Shown: positions 1 to 12,044 of the stretch, piece after piece
How the letters are laid out: every line of letters begins with the position of its first letter
Position numbering within the stretch: the first letter of the stretch is position 1
From: Pleurostoma richardsiae
Taxonomy: Eukaryota; Ascomycota; Sordariomycetes; Calosphaeriales; Pleurostomataceae
DNA length: 64,000 nt
Assembly: GCA_030052745.1 (NCBI GenBank)
Contig: JANBVO010000020.1
Span: forward strand, 599,978-663,977
Direction: 5' to 3'
The notes under the pieces: generated by a model
Databases searched by the model: none
Told to the model about the DNA's origin: nothing
What the model saw: the letters and a program-made list of their open reading frames with translations, nothing else
Translations under genes and position numbers: made by a program

Positions 1-1204
1 TCATTGACCTTGCTGCCATGAGGAACTGAGACATGGTTAGGGCGCGGCAACACAGACTCGAACGAATAACACCTACCGCTTATGCCGTTCTTATCGCAAA
101 ACTCTTTTAGCTGGGAGTCGCTCCAGGCATCGATAACCATATCGGTCAGAGTGGCATATGCCTTTTGAGCACTCGCCGTGGCGCTGGCACCTTGTTCTTG
201 CGCCTTTAGATAAGCGATGCGCGAATTGCGACGGACAGAAGCAATGAGCTTATCTCGCTGCCGACGAGATTAGAATACGAATCAAGGCAGCCATAGCCAA
301 GCAAGACACTTACAGTAGTTGGCTGAGGGGCCGGGAAGCCATGTGTGTCGAGCCACTCCTTGAGCTCAGATTCTATTTTCGGTGTCAGTCACAAATGCTG
401 AGCCACGACACGGATTCTAGATTCCTCACCCGTCCAGGTGTCATAGAGCCAGTTGCCAGGATATGATGCCGCTTCGCCTGCCTTCTTGGCGACGGTGTCA
501 TAGTTAGATCGGGCCTTTTGGAGGAGGGTGTCACGTTTGCGTGGTTGTGGAACTGGGCCGATTAGCGACAGTGCCTGGTCTCCGGACGGAGTTCAAGTAT
601 TGCTCACCTGGAATGCCATGGTGGTCGCAAAAGGCTTTCAGCTGGCTATCGGTCCAGGTATCCAGAATCCAATCCTTGATGCTCAAGTAGGCATTCTGTG
701 CCTTGTCCTCGGTTTCGTACCAAAGTCCCTTGACTTGAGCGATGAGCGAGTCCTTGTCGGCCTTGGCAGTCTCCTTAGTCTCGACACCCTTTGTCTTGAG
801 ATACGCGTTCAGCTGCTCTGCATCCCAGTTGTGATAGGGAGAAACGACATTGGTCTCCCAGTTTTGTTCCACAAGCTTCTCAAGGTCCTTGCGATCGGCG
901 GGGGTTGGATAAGGCACATCATGGTCGGAGAGCCAGCGTTCCAGTTCGGTCTCGTGCCACTTGTTGTATGCTGTAATAGGAGAGGAGAGAGGTCAGAACA
1001 TGGCACATCATGGGAAAAGACAAGAGGGCAAGGTGGAAGATGTTGCGCGGGAAGCTGCGGACCCCGGTTCAAGAGTTCGGTGCTCTCCGGTGAGGAAGAT
1101 TGAGGGCAGAGGAGAGGAGACTTACCGGCCTTGCTGAACCAAGTGCTGGCCAAAGCAGCATCGGCCACTACGGCGAGAGAAGCAAGGACGTTGAAGAGCC
1201 TCAT
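1..1204 (-). CDS. Ish1/Msc1-like stress-response protein (partial, C-terminus beyond window)
   Basis: Six exons fit on the minus strand: 1126-1204, 608-970, 430-552, 314-372, 77-257 and 1-25 (open at the edge); phases are consistent throughout. The ATG at 1204 opens a hydrophobic N-terminus (MRLFNVLASLAVVADAALA) that looks like a signal peptide. At least five copies of the Ish1 repeat follow, each starting with W and ending near a GI/GV turn, e.g. WHETELERWLSDHDVPYP, WTDSQLKAFCDHHGIPVP and WSDSQLKEFCDKNGIS. This pattern is typical of the fungal Msc1/Ish1 family, which in yeasts is linked to the nuclear envelope or ER, stress response and meiotic sister-chromatid recombination. Family assignment is strong; the cellular role here is inferred. 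The last repeats and the stop codon lie left of the window. Confidence 0.85.
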
Positions 1205-3649
1205 CTCCCAAGAGTATTGGGGACGTATTTGCCGGTGGGCACTGGTTCGACTCTTCACAAAGGTGAAATCCGGTACGGATTAAATATGGCTGTGTATAGA
1301 AATTTCGTGGCGAGGTGGAGGACAGGTCGTCGGGATCCAAGTATGTTGAGGTAAGGTTGTGGGAGAAGCAGAGGTGAAAAGGCGGCAGACAATAGGAGAG
1401 CGTTTTGCCTGATGATTGAGGGGAGGACAAGGAGGCTCTTGTGGGCGCTGAGAGAGGATTCGCCAGGCAAAGTCAATCACGTCACTCTTTGTGACCTTGA
1501 CAGCTCGGCTTGTGCTGTTCTGTTTACGTACAGTACCTTACCTACCAGTATGAAGGTTGGTGAGGTAAGTAGTACGGGTAGGCATCTGCAGTTTGAGGTA
1601 CCAGACTGAGGTAACAACAGATGGGATACCTGACCTTAGCTACCCTACCAGAAAACAACCTGCCTACCTTAGGCATAGCCGCATAGAGGGAAGCTCAACT
1701 GACGGGAGGACTTGGAGATGGCGTATCTAGGTAGTTAGGTACCTACAGCACCTACCTTACGCCCTACCCACCTACCCACCTACCCACGTACTTTCCTTGG
1801 TAGTGTACCTACGGTAGGGCAGCGAGTGGAATGTGCCTCGCTTCCACCTAGGTGTCTTTGTGTCAGTCGAGCAACGGTTAAGCCCATAGGCCTCGTCAAC
1901 TGCGTCAGTCGCTTGAAGCCATAGATACGAGTCTGTTTCATGATCGTACCGCAACAGACGAGCAGAAGCCGCAGTATATTCTCCTATGTTTGCAATGTTG
2001 GTCGCCCTAGATACATGCCGTGACGTACGGGCCTGTGCTTTTGCAGAAAGAGTGACGGTGATACGGGTCCTGGCGGAGGTATGACGTTGCAGACGTGGTG
2101 GCTTGACAGTTTTGTGGTCGTATGATTGGTTCACGAGCACCTCCACGCTCACATCATTCGCTGCTCCTCGTTCCAGTAGTTAAGAAGTACTTACGTCATG
2201 CCCGCGTCTAACTTCAGCCACAGCTTTTGGCAAGCTTGGGCAGTCATCTAGAGTACTTTGTACCACAGTAGGTAAGCAGGTGGGTGACAAAAAGAATGGC
2301 CGGTCCCGTAACAGCTCGCTCGATTGTATGTAACTAAATATTTTCACCATAAGGCTCTAATATTACGTAAATATAGAACGCTTATTTTAGAGAATATATT
2401 CGTTAGTTATATCGTTTCCGGTAACTGATTTACTACGCAGTAGAGCTCGTGTGGTGTAGTCTTGCCGTTGACGTCGTTGCTGCCATAAGGCAGTTATGGT
2501 AGTGATCCGCCCATTCTTTGTCACTCACCTGATGAGGTAGGCATCTGGGTACTCGGATACTTGGCCTCAAGTTGTAAGGAAGCTGCCTTACGATCTATGT
2601 ATCTACATTAGCTAGGTACCTAGATATCTATACCCGACTCTGCGGGGTACCCAAGAGCAAGTACCGACATAGGTAGGTTCGAGTACCCTCCAGGTTAGCC
2701 TGGCTGATCTGGATCAGAGGTCACGACCCCCAGGTCTCGGTTCCGGAGGACCGCTCCGCTCCGGATCCCGGCCAGTACAGTGCACGCCGGAATGCTGACT
2801 CCACAGGCCGCAGGCTTCGGCCTTAGCCGACCACGCAAGTCAGAGGCTCTGTGTTGGAAGAGAAATAGGCGCAAAAGTCCGCCCGTCCACTTGATGGTCG
2901 CTGCAAGTCGCTTGCTCTTGATGATGTCGGCGGCGGAGAAACCATCGCCGCCAGAATATCTCCGTCTACTTGTCACACGCCGAGGCACATCCCCATTATT
3001 GCTTCTAATAATGATAGCGAGAGTATCAGCATATAGTGAGTCGACTCTCCTCGAACGTTGGGGCATCTACCGCTGAGCCCTGCCTCCCACCCAACTCACA
3101 CCTTGAAGACGTAGGGGCCAGCCGTATTGGGCACCAAGGACTCCCACTAACCCCGACGCCCAAGAACCGTGGCATCGATCGATTATGGCCTCCAGACCTC
3201 AAACACAGCCGTCACTGAGGAACTTCAAAGGCGTCACCTCCAGCCTAGCAATGGAGACAGCTCCTGAATCTTGTTGCAGCTAAATCTCACAGCGCGTGAT
3301 AAGGCCGATCTCAGGCATAGGGATGTCTCCAGAAGACCACGCGTACAAACCCCATCCGGGGAGTTTCACGAGATGCGAGGGTGAACTCGGAAGGAAAAGG
3401 ACGGTCTCAAGTATAATCCAGTTATTTACCGACTTAACTACAAATCAGACGCTGCCAACCATGTTGCCTTGGCTAGCAAATCCTCCGCCAGGCGTGAAGA
3501 GCGAGAACTGTCTCCGTGTGATTTGGTAAGGAGAGTAATGAATACACTATATGGACAGAGTCGCAGCAGTGCGGTCTCGCGTGGACAACAGCAGACTTTC
3601 AAGCTTAAGCTCAAGCTCAACGCTCCGCTGTTGACGCACAGGAAAGCCC
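1205..3649. other. intergenic: MSC1-like promoter side and hydrophobin 3' side
   Basis: I see no supportable gene here. The segment holds TACC/CCTA-rich tiles near 1540-1800 and 2610-2680. A short AT-rich patch near 2325-2430 contrasts with its surroundings. A GC-richer stretch near 2690-3070 has short open frames on both strands, none recognisable. Confidence 0.6.
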
Positions 3650-4078
3650 TCATTTTGTGTCGACAACACCAGTAGGCGTCTCGCAAAGGACGTCTTGTCC
3701 AAGCTGTCGTGAACTGTCAGCGACTAGCTATTTGGGGCCCTGGAGGACATGCAGATCTGCAACTTACGATTGGGAGGACACAGCAGCGAGCGCGCTGGCC
3801 AATGGCCGCACAGATCGCACTGAAGTTATCGGCCGAAGTTGGCACCGTTGGCGCTGCATGATCTGTAAGCCAGCCGTCTCAAAGGAAGCTTGTTGATCCA
3901 ACATCGACTCACGATTCCCACAGTCCAAGTCCGCAAGCCCCAAGACATCAGTGGCACAGCACTGAGAAGTGCCGTACAGCCCAGAGCAAGCCACGTACGT
4001 CTGGCGGTTGTCCAGCTGCGTGGGAATGGCGACGGCACCGGCCGCAGAGAGTGCTGTGAAGGCGACGAGAAACCTCAT
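3650..4078 (-). CDS. class II hydrophobin
   Basis: Three exons (3913-4078, 3768-3853, 3650-3703) give a 101-residue secreted protein. An N-terminal signal peptide (MRFLVAFTALSAAGAVA) is followed by the eight-cysteine pattern C-X8-CC-X11-C-X16-C-X8-CC-X10-C. That spacing is diagnostic of class II hydrophobins, which self-assemble at hydrophobic-hydrophilic interfaces on spores and aerial hyphae. The first intron has two possible acceptors; the one at 3854 gives PPTVPTSADNFSAIC and the exact X16 spacing, so I chose it. Class II hydrophobins are found mainly in Sordariomycetes, which supports the taxonomic reading. It stands alone in this window, with no second hydrophobin or cell-wall gene beside it. 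Confidence 0.95.
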
Positions 4079-6577
4079 TGTGGGACCTTTGAGACCTTGT
4101 TGAGACGTGTTGAAGGAATAGAAGTCACTAGTTCTTGATGGTGAGCGAGTAGTGTCGCTTTCTGCTGGATGAGATAGATGGATGATTATATTGCGTGACG
4201 AGAGTCGGATCCGAGCCTGGTATTTATGTTCGATTCATCCACGGGTCTTCCACCCCGGTCGATCGGCTTTCCTCCTCCTGCGTCACCAACCTGCGAGATG
4301 CAATCAACTCAACCAGCACAGTCCAGAATAGCTGTCAGCTCGCTCTTTGTCGTCATATCAGAACTGGGGGATGTTGGCTCCCTCCCTTATTCCTGGTGAG
4401 CAGATGCCTCAGTTCCAAGCTTTCAGTTCAGGCTGTCGAATATCATGACGACGTCCGGCGCAAGTGAGGTAACATGGCCGACGGGAGATGAAGGCAAGGA
4501 CGTTGCTCGCCGATCTTCTGGGTGCTGGGCGACTGCGCCTGCCGTGGCAGGGATGAATGTTGGACAACGAATCATGAGCGCGCGAGCCTCGTCTACCAAC
4601 AATGCTATAGTACCGTGGGCCCCTTGCGCGGTGTATGGCAATGCCATAGAAGTTCCCAGCATGGCCGCTCCGCATTCGCACGTCCCATGCGCTATATCGT
4701 CATGTCATCAGATGAACTGGCCAGGCCCATAATCGAGATATCCCTGGCGGCACCAGGGGCCAATGGTATTGGACCGCACGACATGAGCTGTTTGCCCTGG
4801 GGCTAGACCTTGAACCCGTACCTATAGTAGATGGCACTTAAGACCAGGGGCATGTATGGTAGGAAATGCAAGGAGTGAAGCCAACTGTGAGGCACTGCGA
4901 CGCGCCCCTTCGTGGACCTGCAACGCTGAGGCATGCGTGAAGGCCGGAAAGCCTATCTGCAATAGTACTGGCAGACTAGAAGACTACTATGTAGGTACAC
5001 GGCGCAGTGAGGCACAGTCTACAGGAGTTCGATACTCCCACCCCTTATTTCGGAGGTGGGGGGATTCACAGCTGGCATGACACGAGAGCCGCATATAGAG
5101 GAAAGGGGTATCGCGGTTGGACGCAACTCGCCCGGCGTCATCAACGTCGTATTCTAGCAACTCATTGCTGATCAGTGACCAGAACAGGAGCCGGCCGGGA
5201 TATATTTTTGGGTGCTATGAGAGCATGGGAACCAGGCACGAGAAACAGGGAACGACACAGACCGGGGAGGCCGATGCCGATCTGGTTACGAGTCCGCCAA
5301 GCCTCCTGCTATCCGGCGGCAAAAGTGCCGGCAGGGGATGGCAGTTCAAATAAGGTACGAGACGTCCTGTGGCCGCTAACGCTCGTCGAGCAGCTTTGAT
5401 ACCGTATGTGGCGATGGCAATAGCCAACTGGGGCGTAGCATCCCTGTCCTTCGATGACGACCCACTGCCCACCGTTACAGATTCCCGACCAGGGGCAAGT
5501 TTGCGGGGTACTCAGTCCAGTCATGCATGTGTGAATCCTCATCAACACCAACAATTCTATACTATGAATTTGCGTAATCCCGTTCGGGGCGAGGTCCAGC
5601 TGCGACATGAAGGGCAGTGGACTATTAAACAGGTCTCGAGGGACCGGACATGGTCAACTACGCTGTGTCGAGACTACCGGGGCAGCGGGGACGCTTCTGC
5701 ACACAGTACGTGCTGGCATGTGCACCCCGGCAGCTAAGTAACAACGTGGAAACCCGCGAACAGGACTTGCAGGACATGAGAACCTGCAGGACCTGCAGCA
5801 TACAGACACCGCCGTATGGTGTAAGCAAGGTATGCCACGCAGGTACGTCCTATTCCCAGGGACATAGTTGCACACATACATACTAAGGTACCTACCTAGC
5901 TAGGTATTTATACCCTGTAGCTTTCACTGTCGACAGAAATAGACATGTTACTCAAGTTGACACCGCTCGGCCAGGGCAGCGGTTATGTAGGGACATCTGC
6001 TGGAAGAAATATTCAAGATAGACGCCGGAAGCCACCTACGATGATAGGCCGGGAGTTTACACGGCCGTTGACCTCAAGAGGGCCGAAGCGTCGGACATCA
6101 TCACGGCTTGCAGCCACGATCGTGTAGGCAAATAAGAAGACGGAATTCGTTGCATCGCCACCATAAACGCCACAGCGGCGATGCTGCTAGATGGCTTGAC
6201 CATCTCTCTGCAACGTGACGGTTCTGAGGTCCTCCCATTTCCATGGCGCCACGGGCAGGACACAAGTCATTTGCTAATGTGGATCAAACAGGGAGGGTTC
6301 CCAGCAAGGTCGTTCCGAGGAAATAAGAGGCTAATCTACTGACCGAAGGCGAGATGCCGCAGAAGTTGTCCGCTAGCACGTAATCACGGAGCCAGAGCCA
6401 CGTAAATGACCGAATGGGATCAATAATAGTAATATACTACTCCCTACCGCCGGCTCTTCGGCTTATGATCGATCGTACAGCTAAAGTCCCCATCGCTCGG
6501 CTCCAAAGAGGTCCTCCGCCGGGCTGAACCGCCTCACAGCAGCGGGCCAGGACTGCAAGTCCTCGTGACAGCCAAAT
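4079..6577. other. intergenic between hydrophobin and RPT5
   Basis: This 2.5-kb gap holds the hydrophobin promoter and the RPT5 3' region. Several open frames up to about 122 codons exist, but none resembles a known family. A palindromic tile (GGTACCTACCTAGCTAGG) lies near 5885-5905. A noncoding RNA or an unrecognised small secreted protein gene cannot be excluded. Confidence 0.5.
4221..4228 (-). promoter_or_regulatory. candidate TATA element of the hydrophobin gene
   Basis: On the minus strand this reads CATAAATA and lies about 145 bp upstream of the hydrophobin ATG. Strongly expressed fungal hydrophobin genes often have TATA-like promoters, so it is a plausible but unproven core promoter element. 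Confidence 0.35.
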
Positions 6578-8179
6578 CTAAGCATAGAAGTTGACGGTCT
6601 ACGTACGAACTCATGTATTAGCTTCCAGGAATTGAGGACGTTGCGTCGAGGAATTGCAAGTTTATAGCTCACCTCCTTCTTCTTGGCCTGTACTTCAGCG
6701 ATGGCATCGACGTAGTGTTCATGGCTAATCTTGTTCTTCCCCATACGCAGCGCAATCATGCCTGCCTCGACGCAGACCGCTTTAAGCATGGCACCACCGA
6801 ACTCGTCGGTGCTCCGCGCGAGCTCTCCCCAGTTGACATTCGGATCGACCTTCATCTTTCGACTGTGGATCTTCAAGATCTGGGCCCGTGCTTCCTCGTT
6901 CGGGAGTGGGAATTCGATCTTCCTGTCAAGGCGTCCAGAACGCAAGAGAGCAGGGTCAAGGACATCAACGCGATTTGTCGCGGCCAGCACCTTGATACGG
7001 TCATCTGAGGCAAAACCGTCCAGCTGATTGAGCAGCTCGAGCATCGTTCTTTGCACCTCTCGGTCACCACTTTTCTCGCTATCGAACCGTTTCGTACCGA
7101 CAGCATCGAGCTCATCGATAAAGATGATGGCGGGCGCCTTCTCCTTGGCGAGGGCAAAGCAGTCGCGGACAAGCTTTGCACCATCACCAATGAACATTTG
7201 CACTAGCTGCGGGCCCGCAAGCTTCAGGAAGGTAGCATCGGTCTGTGCGGCGCATGCTCGCGCGAGCAGTGTCTTTCCAGTACCCGGCGGACCGTACATC
7301 AACGCACCTATGAGGATGAGGCATGTTAGATGAGGAAGCCTAGGAGAGGAGCCAGCCATGTCACCGTCCCATACCTTTCGGAGCTTTGATGCCAATCTTT
7401 TTGAACCGGTCTGCTTCTCTCATCGGCCACACGATAGCCTCCACCAATTCCTCAATCTGCTTATCCAATCCGCCGACATCGGTGTACTTTTCCGTAGGCT
7501 TCTCGTCCACCTCCATAGCTTTGACCCTGGAGTCGTATTCAGCCGGTAGAGTGTCGAGAATTAGGTAAGAGTCTTTGTTCACCCCTATAAGGTCACCAGG
7601 CTTGAGAGTGTTGGGGTCAACAAGACCTATGAGAGGGAGAAATATGGTTTGCCGAGTCGAGGTCTTGATGACTGCAGATTTGCCGACCCTTGTCGCGTCC
7701 AGATCAATGTTGGCTCCTTCTTCCGACGACTCGGCGGTGGGATCGAGATCTAGAAGTTCAACGACATTACCGACAAGGTATGGGAGCTGTCTAGATAGTG
7801 TAGGTGGACATATCAGCAAGCACAGCCAGGAGGGTACGAGGACAGATTCTCATTACCTGTTGTTCGCAATCTTCTCCATGTTCTCCTTGATCTTTTCGCC
7901 CATGGTTGCTTTCTCATGTGACAGCCGCTGATATTCGCTCTTCATGATGCGGGAATCATTCTCGAGGAGGCGTTTGCGGGTCAGGATGTCCTGCGTGCTC
8001 AGGCTGAGGATCTCTTCGTCAAGGACGTCATCTTCGTCCGGCTCGGCATCCTTCATTTCAGCATCGCCATCTGTTGGCGTCTTCTTATCCTTGTCTTTAT
8101 CGTCTCCCCCATCGTTCTTCTTGTCCTTGTCACCGCGGTCTCGGCGATCGAGATCGTCGAGCTCTTCGAGAGTGGACAT
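6578..8179 (-). CDS. RPT5: 26S proteasome regulatory subunit 6A, AAA-ATPase Rpt5
   Basis: Four exons (7857-8179, 7375-7790, 6673-7307, 6578-6598) give 464 residues. Order: an acidic, charged N-terminus and coiled coil, the OB domain, then the AAA module with Walker A GPPGTGKT (about 252-259), Walker [12 protein letters not shown] (about 307-317) and the [13 protein letters not shown] region. The last exon is only seven codons and supplies the C-terminal NFYA, an HbYX motif that docks in the 20S alpha ring and opens its gate. Rpt5 is one of six ATPases of the 19S base that unfold ubiquitinated substrates. The tiny last exon is easy to miss; reading through the intron would remove HbYX and give a wrong tail. 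Confidence 0.97.
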
Positions 8180-9212
8180 TGCGAGAGAAGCGAGGTACTA
8201 GCAGCGAACAGAGAGAGGGCGGATTAAGGAATAGACAGAATGATAAGGGGTGAGTGAGTGATGGACCTGCCCCGGAGCGCGGAAAATTAGGCGTAGTGTG
8301 TGCGGATGGAGGTTTCCCGGGTTGAGTTTTGTGCTTGGTTGAACTGCGTCGAGCTTTAAAGCTGGCTGGGAGCTGCAAGGCAGGCGGCGAGTCGCGTAAT
8401 CAGACAGACTCCCGTCGCTTGCTGTATGTCAGTTACCTAAGGCGCTCGCACCTCCCACCTGAGCTATCACGTGATATTATAGTTAGAACGACCGTCTTCA
8501 ATGCATGATACGACCTAGGTGCCTACCTAGGTACATTGGAGATGATAATATAGTACGGGATACCTAGGTTCAAGGACTTCAAGCAGAACAATGCGTGCGT
8601 ACGGAATATTGGTGATCCAAGCCTGTTGATTTACGCTTTCTATTCTGAGCTTGAGCCCTATGCATTAAGCCACACCTCTCCATCAAACTACAACGCGCTA
8701 TCGCTACTGCCTACTACTGCACAAATGAACTACCTTACTATGTAGTTATAACCTGCATGCGATGCACTGAAAGCTGCCCGCGAACACATCCGCTTGGTAG
8801 GCATGATAGGATTTCGCATCTCGCTAGACACTCGAAGCGCCTTGGCCTTCGGAAACAGAGGACGTGTGTCCTGGTGCTGCTACCCACATCGACGAGACGA
8901 GTACATGAGCCGGCGTGTCAACCGATGATAAAATATGTTTCAGAGTGTTCAAACCTCGTGGTTTCTGTCGTCGAACGCTGGATATCAGGCATCTTGTACT
9001 CCTGTTGTCGCTCAGAGTGTCTGCCACCCATATCTCTTCCAATCATGGAACCACTTGAAAATATGACTCGGAAGCAGGTGTGTTGCCAAGCAGACTCAAT
9101 TCCGACTAGGGGGTATATATCAAAAGTGCAAGCGCGCAGAGCACGCATAATTAATGCTAGTTGCCTGAAATCGGCATCTCCTCTAATCATAGAACAAATA
9201 CAGCTTTACCGC
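8180..9212. other. intergenic: RPT5 upstream region and DUF4870 gene 3' side
   Basis: Contains the RPT5 promoter and a palindromic tile near 8513-8535 (CCTAGGTGCCTACCTAGGTA). A plus-strand open frame from 8757 runs antisense into the downstream gene's last exons and is not recognisable. No other gene is seen. Confidence 0.55.
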
Positions 9213-10158
9213 CTACTCATCATCCAATATTCGACTAGCTATTGGCCCAAAGACAGGAAGTTCGAATCTAGTTCCTAGTCAGCATGCCATGCCAATCTTC
9301 GCAGAGTAGGTAGGATGAGGAGACTCGCCGGTCAAGGGTGTCCGCGTCTCTGTAAGCTCTCATTGTAAGCCATGCGATCAGCGCAAAATCCCCGAGGAGT
9401 ATGAGCCAGCTTAGTATCGTGGACCAAGAAAAGATGAGATGCACGACGAAGATGGCAGTGAACAGCAGGCTGGACTGCCACGCATGAAATCTGGCTCGTA
9501 ACGTCAGCAAACCGCCAAGTCACAAGGAAGGGCTAGCAAATTGAAGGGGACAAGTTGGAAATGCAATGAGGCACCCAGAGAGAAAGAGAATCAGAGGCTG
9601 CTACGGTTGAGGAGTGAGAAAGCAGAGCCATCTCCCCCGGATCGACCATCGGCACAACAGCCCCTTCAATAGGTAACAATATATCCGCACGTTGTTGTCA
9701 CCGCATCAAGTGCAGAAACGATGATGGGACCTGACCGATACGCACCTGACGTAGTCGCTCTTGCGTTCCAGGATCAGCAACAGTATCGCGCCAAGTGGCG
9801 GCACTGCCAAATATGCTAGGCAGGCCTCATAATCGAGCCTGATACCCAGGCTAGTGTCAAACTCGCTTAGGCCTTCCCTATCCGAGGCGAGGCCGCCACC
9901 AATATTGCCAAAGTAGCCGTCGCCGCCGCCGCCGCCGTTGGTTGGTTGGTAGTTTGAGCTTGGGATATTGTGCCAGTTGCGCTGCGGCTGGGGGTGCTGC
10001 AGTGGAGGCGGGCTGCTTTGATTGGGTCTCTTCGGGTAATGGGACGGAGAGAATGGCCTCCTCTCGAGCGAGGCGCGCGGTGACGCAGGGCTTTCCTGAC
10101 CTGGCGAGAGGGTCCGGCCATGCTCCGGTGGGGATGACTGATACGGCGCAAAGTCCAT
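9213..10158 (-). CDS. DUF4870-type integral membrane protein
   Basis: Three exons (9746-10158, 9329-9490, 9213-9267) give 209 residues. The N-terminal ~105 residues are Pro/Ser/Gly-rich with a Gly run, probably disordered and cytosolic. The rest is the conserved DUF4870 core: SLGIRLDYEACLAYL, a first membrane helix, ERKSDYVRFHAWQSSLL, two more helices, then MRAYRDADTLDRFELPVFG and an acidic C-terminus (LDDE). The second intron starts with GC (CCG|GCGAGT), and splicing it restores the conserved tail exactly; without it the frame ends in an unrelated sequence. Function is unknown; homologues are small membrane proteins. Identity comes from remembered family conservation, so a domain search would be useful. 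Confidence 0.85.
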
Positions 10159-11009
10159 CCGAAATCTCTATCACCTCGGGGTGATATATATCTTAGCCGA
10201 AACTTATTCTCCTGCCGACTGCGCTCTGCTTAAGAAGATAACAAACAAACGTAAGGCACGGGACGGTGGGTTGTTGTAAAGATCTCAGCTCTCCCAAAGA
10301 TGAATGGACGCGACAGATGGCTCGTGACGGACAGAGCACATGCACGCTAAGATTGGCGTACAGTGGTGCTAGAGGGGGCTGGAGAGCCTCAACGCGGTAA
10401 GTGGGTCTACTACCGACCAGTACGATACTGTGTATATAGGTACTGTAGTACATCTTATCTACGGAGTAGGTACCTTGCCGACATAGGTACATACACGTGA
10501 AGGAGCGGGTCCGGCAGAAGTTGAACTCCGTCAATTGTCTTCCTTCGGACCACTCTACCAAGTAGAGGATTTTACAATCCTATCGGGCCAGCGGGCTCAT
10601 TCCTAGGCTGTATAGACTCAGGTGCCTACCTACCTTGCTACCTAGGTAGGTACCAGGGTACCTAGCTAAATATCTATCTTATTCGCCGAAAATGTCGTAT
10701 GGGTAACATATCAATACAGGGAATTATAGTATCACGTAAAGTCAGCACAAGAAGTACTGGAACTTCGTTGTGTGGAGCTCTGAGTGAAGGCAAGCGCACC
10801 ACCGCGTCTTTCAGTACCTTAGGTACCTAGTTAAACCTGCGCTACTACTCTTAGAGAATTAGCATGTAGATCTGCGTAGGTGACATTTCAACCCATCTGT
10901 TTGACATACAGGCTACTACAGCTATAATACAGCATACACAACAATGAACGGCGACAAGTAGGGTCACGGACCAAAAGGCACGTCTTGTACCCGATCGATT
11001 CGCCAGAAA
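10159..11009. other. intergenic: DUF4870 gene promoter and MRPL11 3' side
   Basis: No gene supported. Dense palindromic tiles lie at about 10620-10675 (CCTACCTACC, GGTAGGTACC) and 10815-10830. A perfect 6-bp hairpin, CTCTAC-TTG-GTAGAG on the minus strand, lies near 10550; it does not extend into a tRNA cloverleaf. Confidence 0.5.
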
Positions 11010-12044
11010 CTACTCCTTCTTCGCCCCTGTACTCTCTTCTTCCTCTCCTTCCAAAATAGCCCTCCGGCTCTCCATTGTTAGCCATAAACTCTTTCCCGCC
11101 GCATCCAAGGTCGTAGTCAGGCTCAAGCCAGCGCTTTGTAGCATTGCTACAAGCCGTGCCCTCAGGCCATCTAGGCCACCCTCGATGCCACCGACCCACC
11201 TGACACCTTCAGGATCAAATACTTTGCCCTCGATCCTTCCACCAACGAGGAGCAGTTTCTGCAACCCATTTTGCACGGCTATATCATAATATCCGGGGTT
11301 CTTCTTGCGGGAAGGAGCGGAAAATGCCGGCGGAGACGGCGAAAGGACGGTAAGCGCAGCCGCAAGGTGTTGTGGTGAGACTGCAGGGAACGTGAGCAAG
11401 GCGAGCGGTCCCACAAAGAGCGGCGCGAGTTGGGCATAGACAGAATTCTCTGGCACGCTGGCTTCAGCAGATTTGACGGCCTGGTACGCCGCCCTCGACA
11501 AGTCGTGGGTGTATGCCTTATCCACCACTGATGTCGCGGAAGCTGAGACGGAAGCTGGGTCAAAAAACTCGACGATTTTAAGCGCCTGGTCCAGCATGCG
11601 CGTCCGGATGACCTGCAACTGAATTGCAGAGGTTATGTCTATGGATGCTTGAGGACTGACTGGAGAGGCAGCTGGTGCCGAGACCTCAGCAAGCGCCAGA
11701 TTAAGCTCGCGCCTGATGGCAGCCCACTCCAGCGCCGTGAGGTTGTTGTGTTGGAAGATGAGAATCAGTGGGGTTGACCGGAGGAGAGACGTGTAGGCGC
11801 GGAGCAGCTGGGATTTGCGCACTTCGGGAGGTCGTGCGGTCGGGGGCTTTGTAGGAGGCACGTAGTCGTCTGGCAGTCTCAGGGCAGAAGAGACAACAGA
11901 GCGTGCGGTTGCATAGTCTCTCTGTGACAGATTCGTCAACCGGAGCTGCCATATCGAAGCGGTGCATCGTGATGCCAGCGGGGTCTGCTGCGTAAGGGAA
12001 TTTGCTAGCCTGCTTGCAGCTCGACAAGGAGTTCTGGCCGGCAT
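11010..12044 (-). CDS. MRPL11: mitochondrial large-subunit ribosomal protein uL10m
   Basis: A single uninterrupted exon encodes 344 residues. The first ~45 residues are rich in Arg, Ser, Ala and Thr and lack acids until after RDYAT, as expected for a mitochondrial presequence. The core shows the L10/P0-like segment with [20 protein letters not shown] and [18 protein letters not shown], followed by an extended C-terminal region typical of fungal MRPL11. uL10m forms the base of the mitoribosomal stalk that recruits translation factors. It is divergent from the TRP4 gene, with about 656 bp between start codons. The acidic tail ([13 protein letters not shown]) is unremarkable for the family. Confidence 0.88.
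   Translation of the reverse strand: MPARTPCRAASRLANSLTQQTPLASRCTASIWQLRLTNLSQRDYATARSVVSSALRLPDDYVPPTKPPTARPPEVRKSQLLRAYTSLLRSTPLILIFQHNNLTALEWAAIRRELNLALAEVSAPAASPVSPQASIDITSAIQLQVIRTRMLDQALKIVEFFDPASVSASATSVVDKAYTHDLSRAAYQAVKSAEASVPENSVYAQLAPLFVGPLALLTFPAVSPQHLAAALTVLSPSPPAFSAPSRKKNPGYYDIAVQNGLQKLLLVGGRIEGKVFDPEGVRWVGGIEGGLDGLRARLVAMLQSAGLSLTTTLDAAGKSLWLTMESRRAILEGEEEESTGAKKE

Noticed and set aside
1772-2152. 126-codon minus-strand open frame
   Set aside because: Composition follows the CCTA-rich repeat DNA, and no family is recognised.
8757-9278. 173-codon plus-strand open frame
   Set aside because: No recognisable sequence. It overlaps the last exon and last intron of the DUF4870 gene antisense and has no protein-like motif.
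10535-10600. hairpin with GGTAGAG, reminiscent of a tRNA D arm (minus strand)
   Set aside because: The loop is only three bases and no T arm or acceptor stem follows at the right distance.
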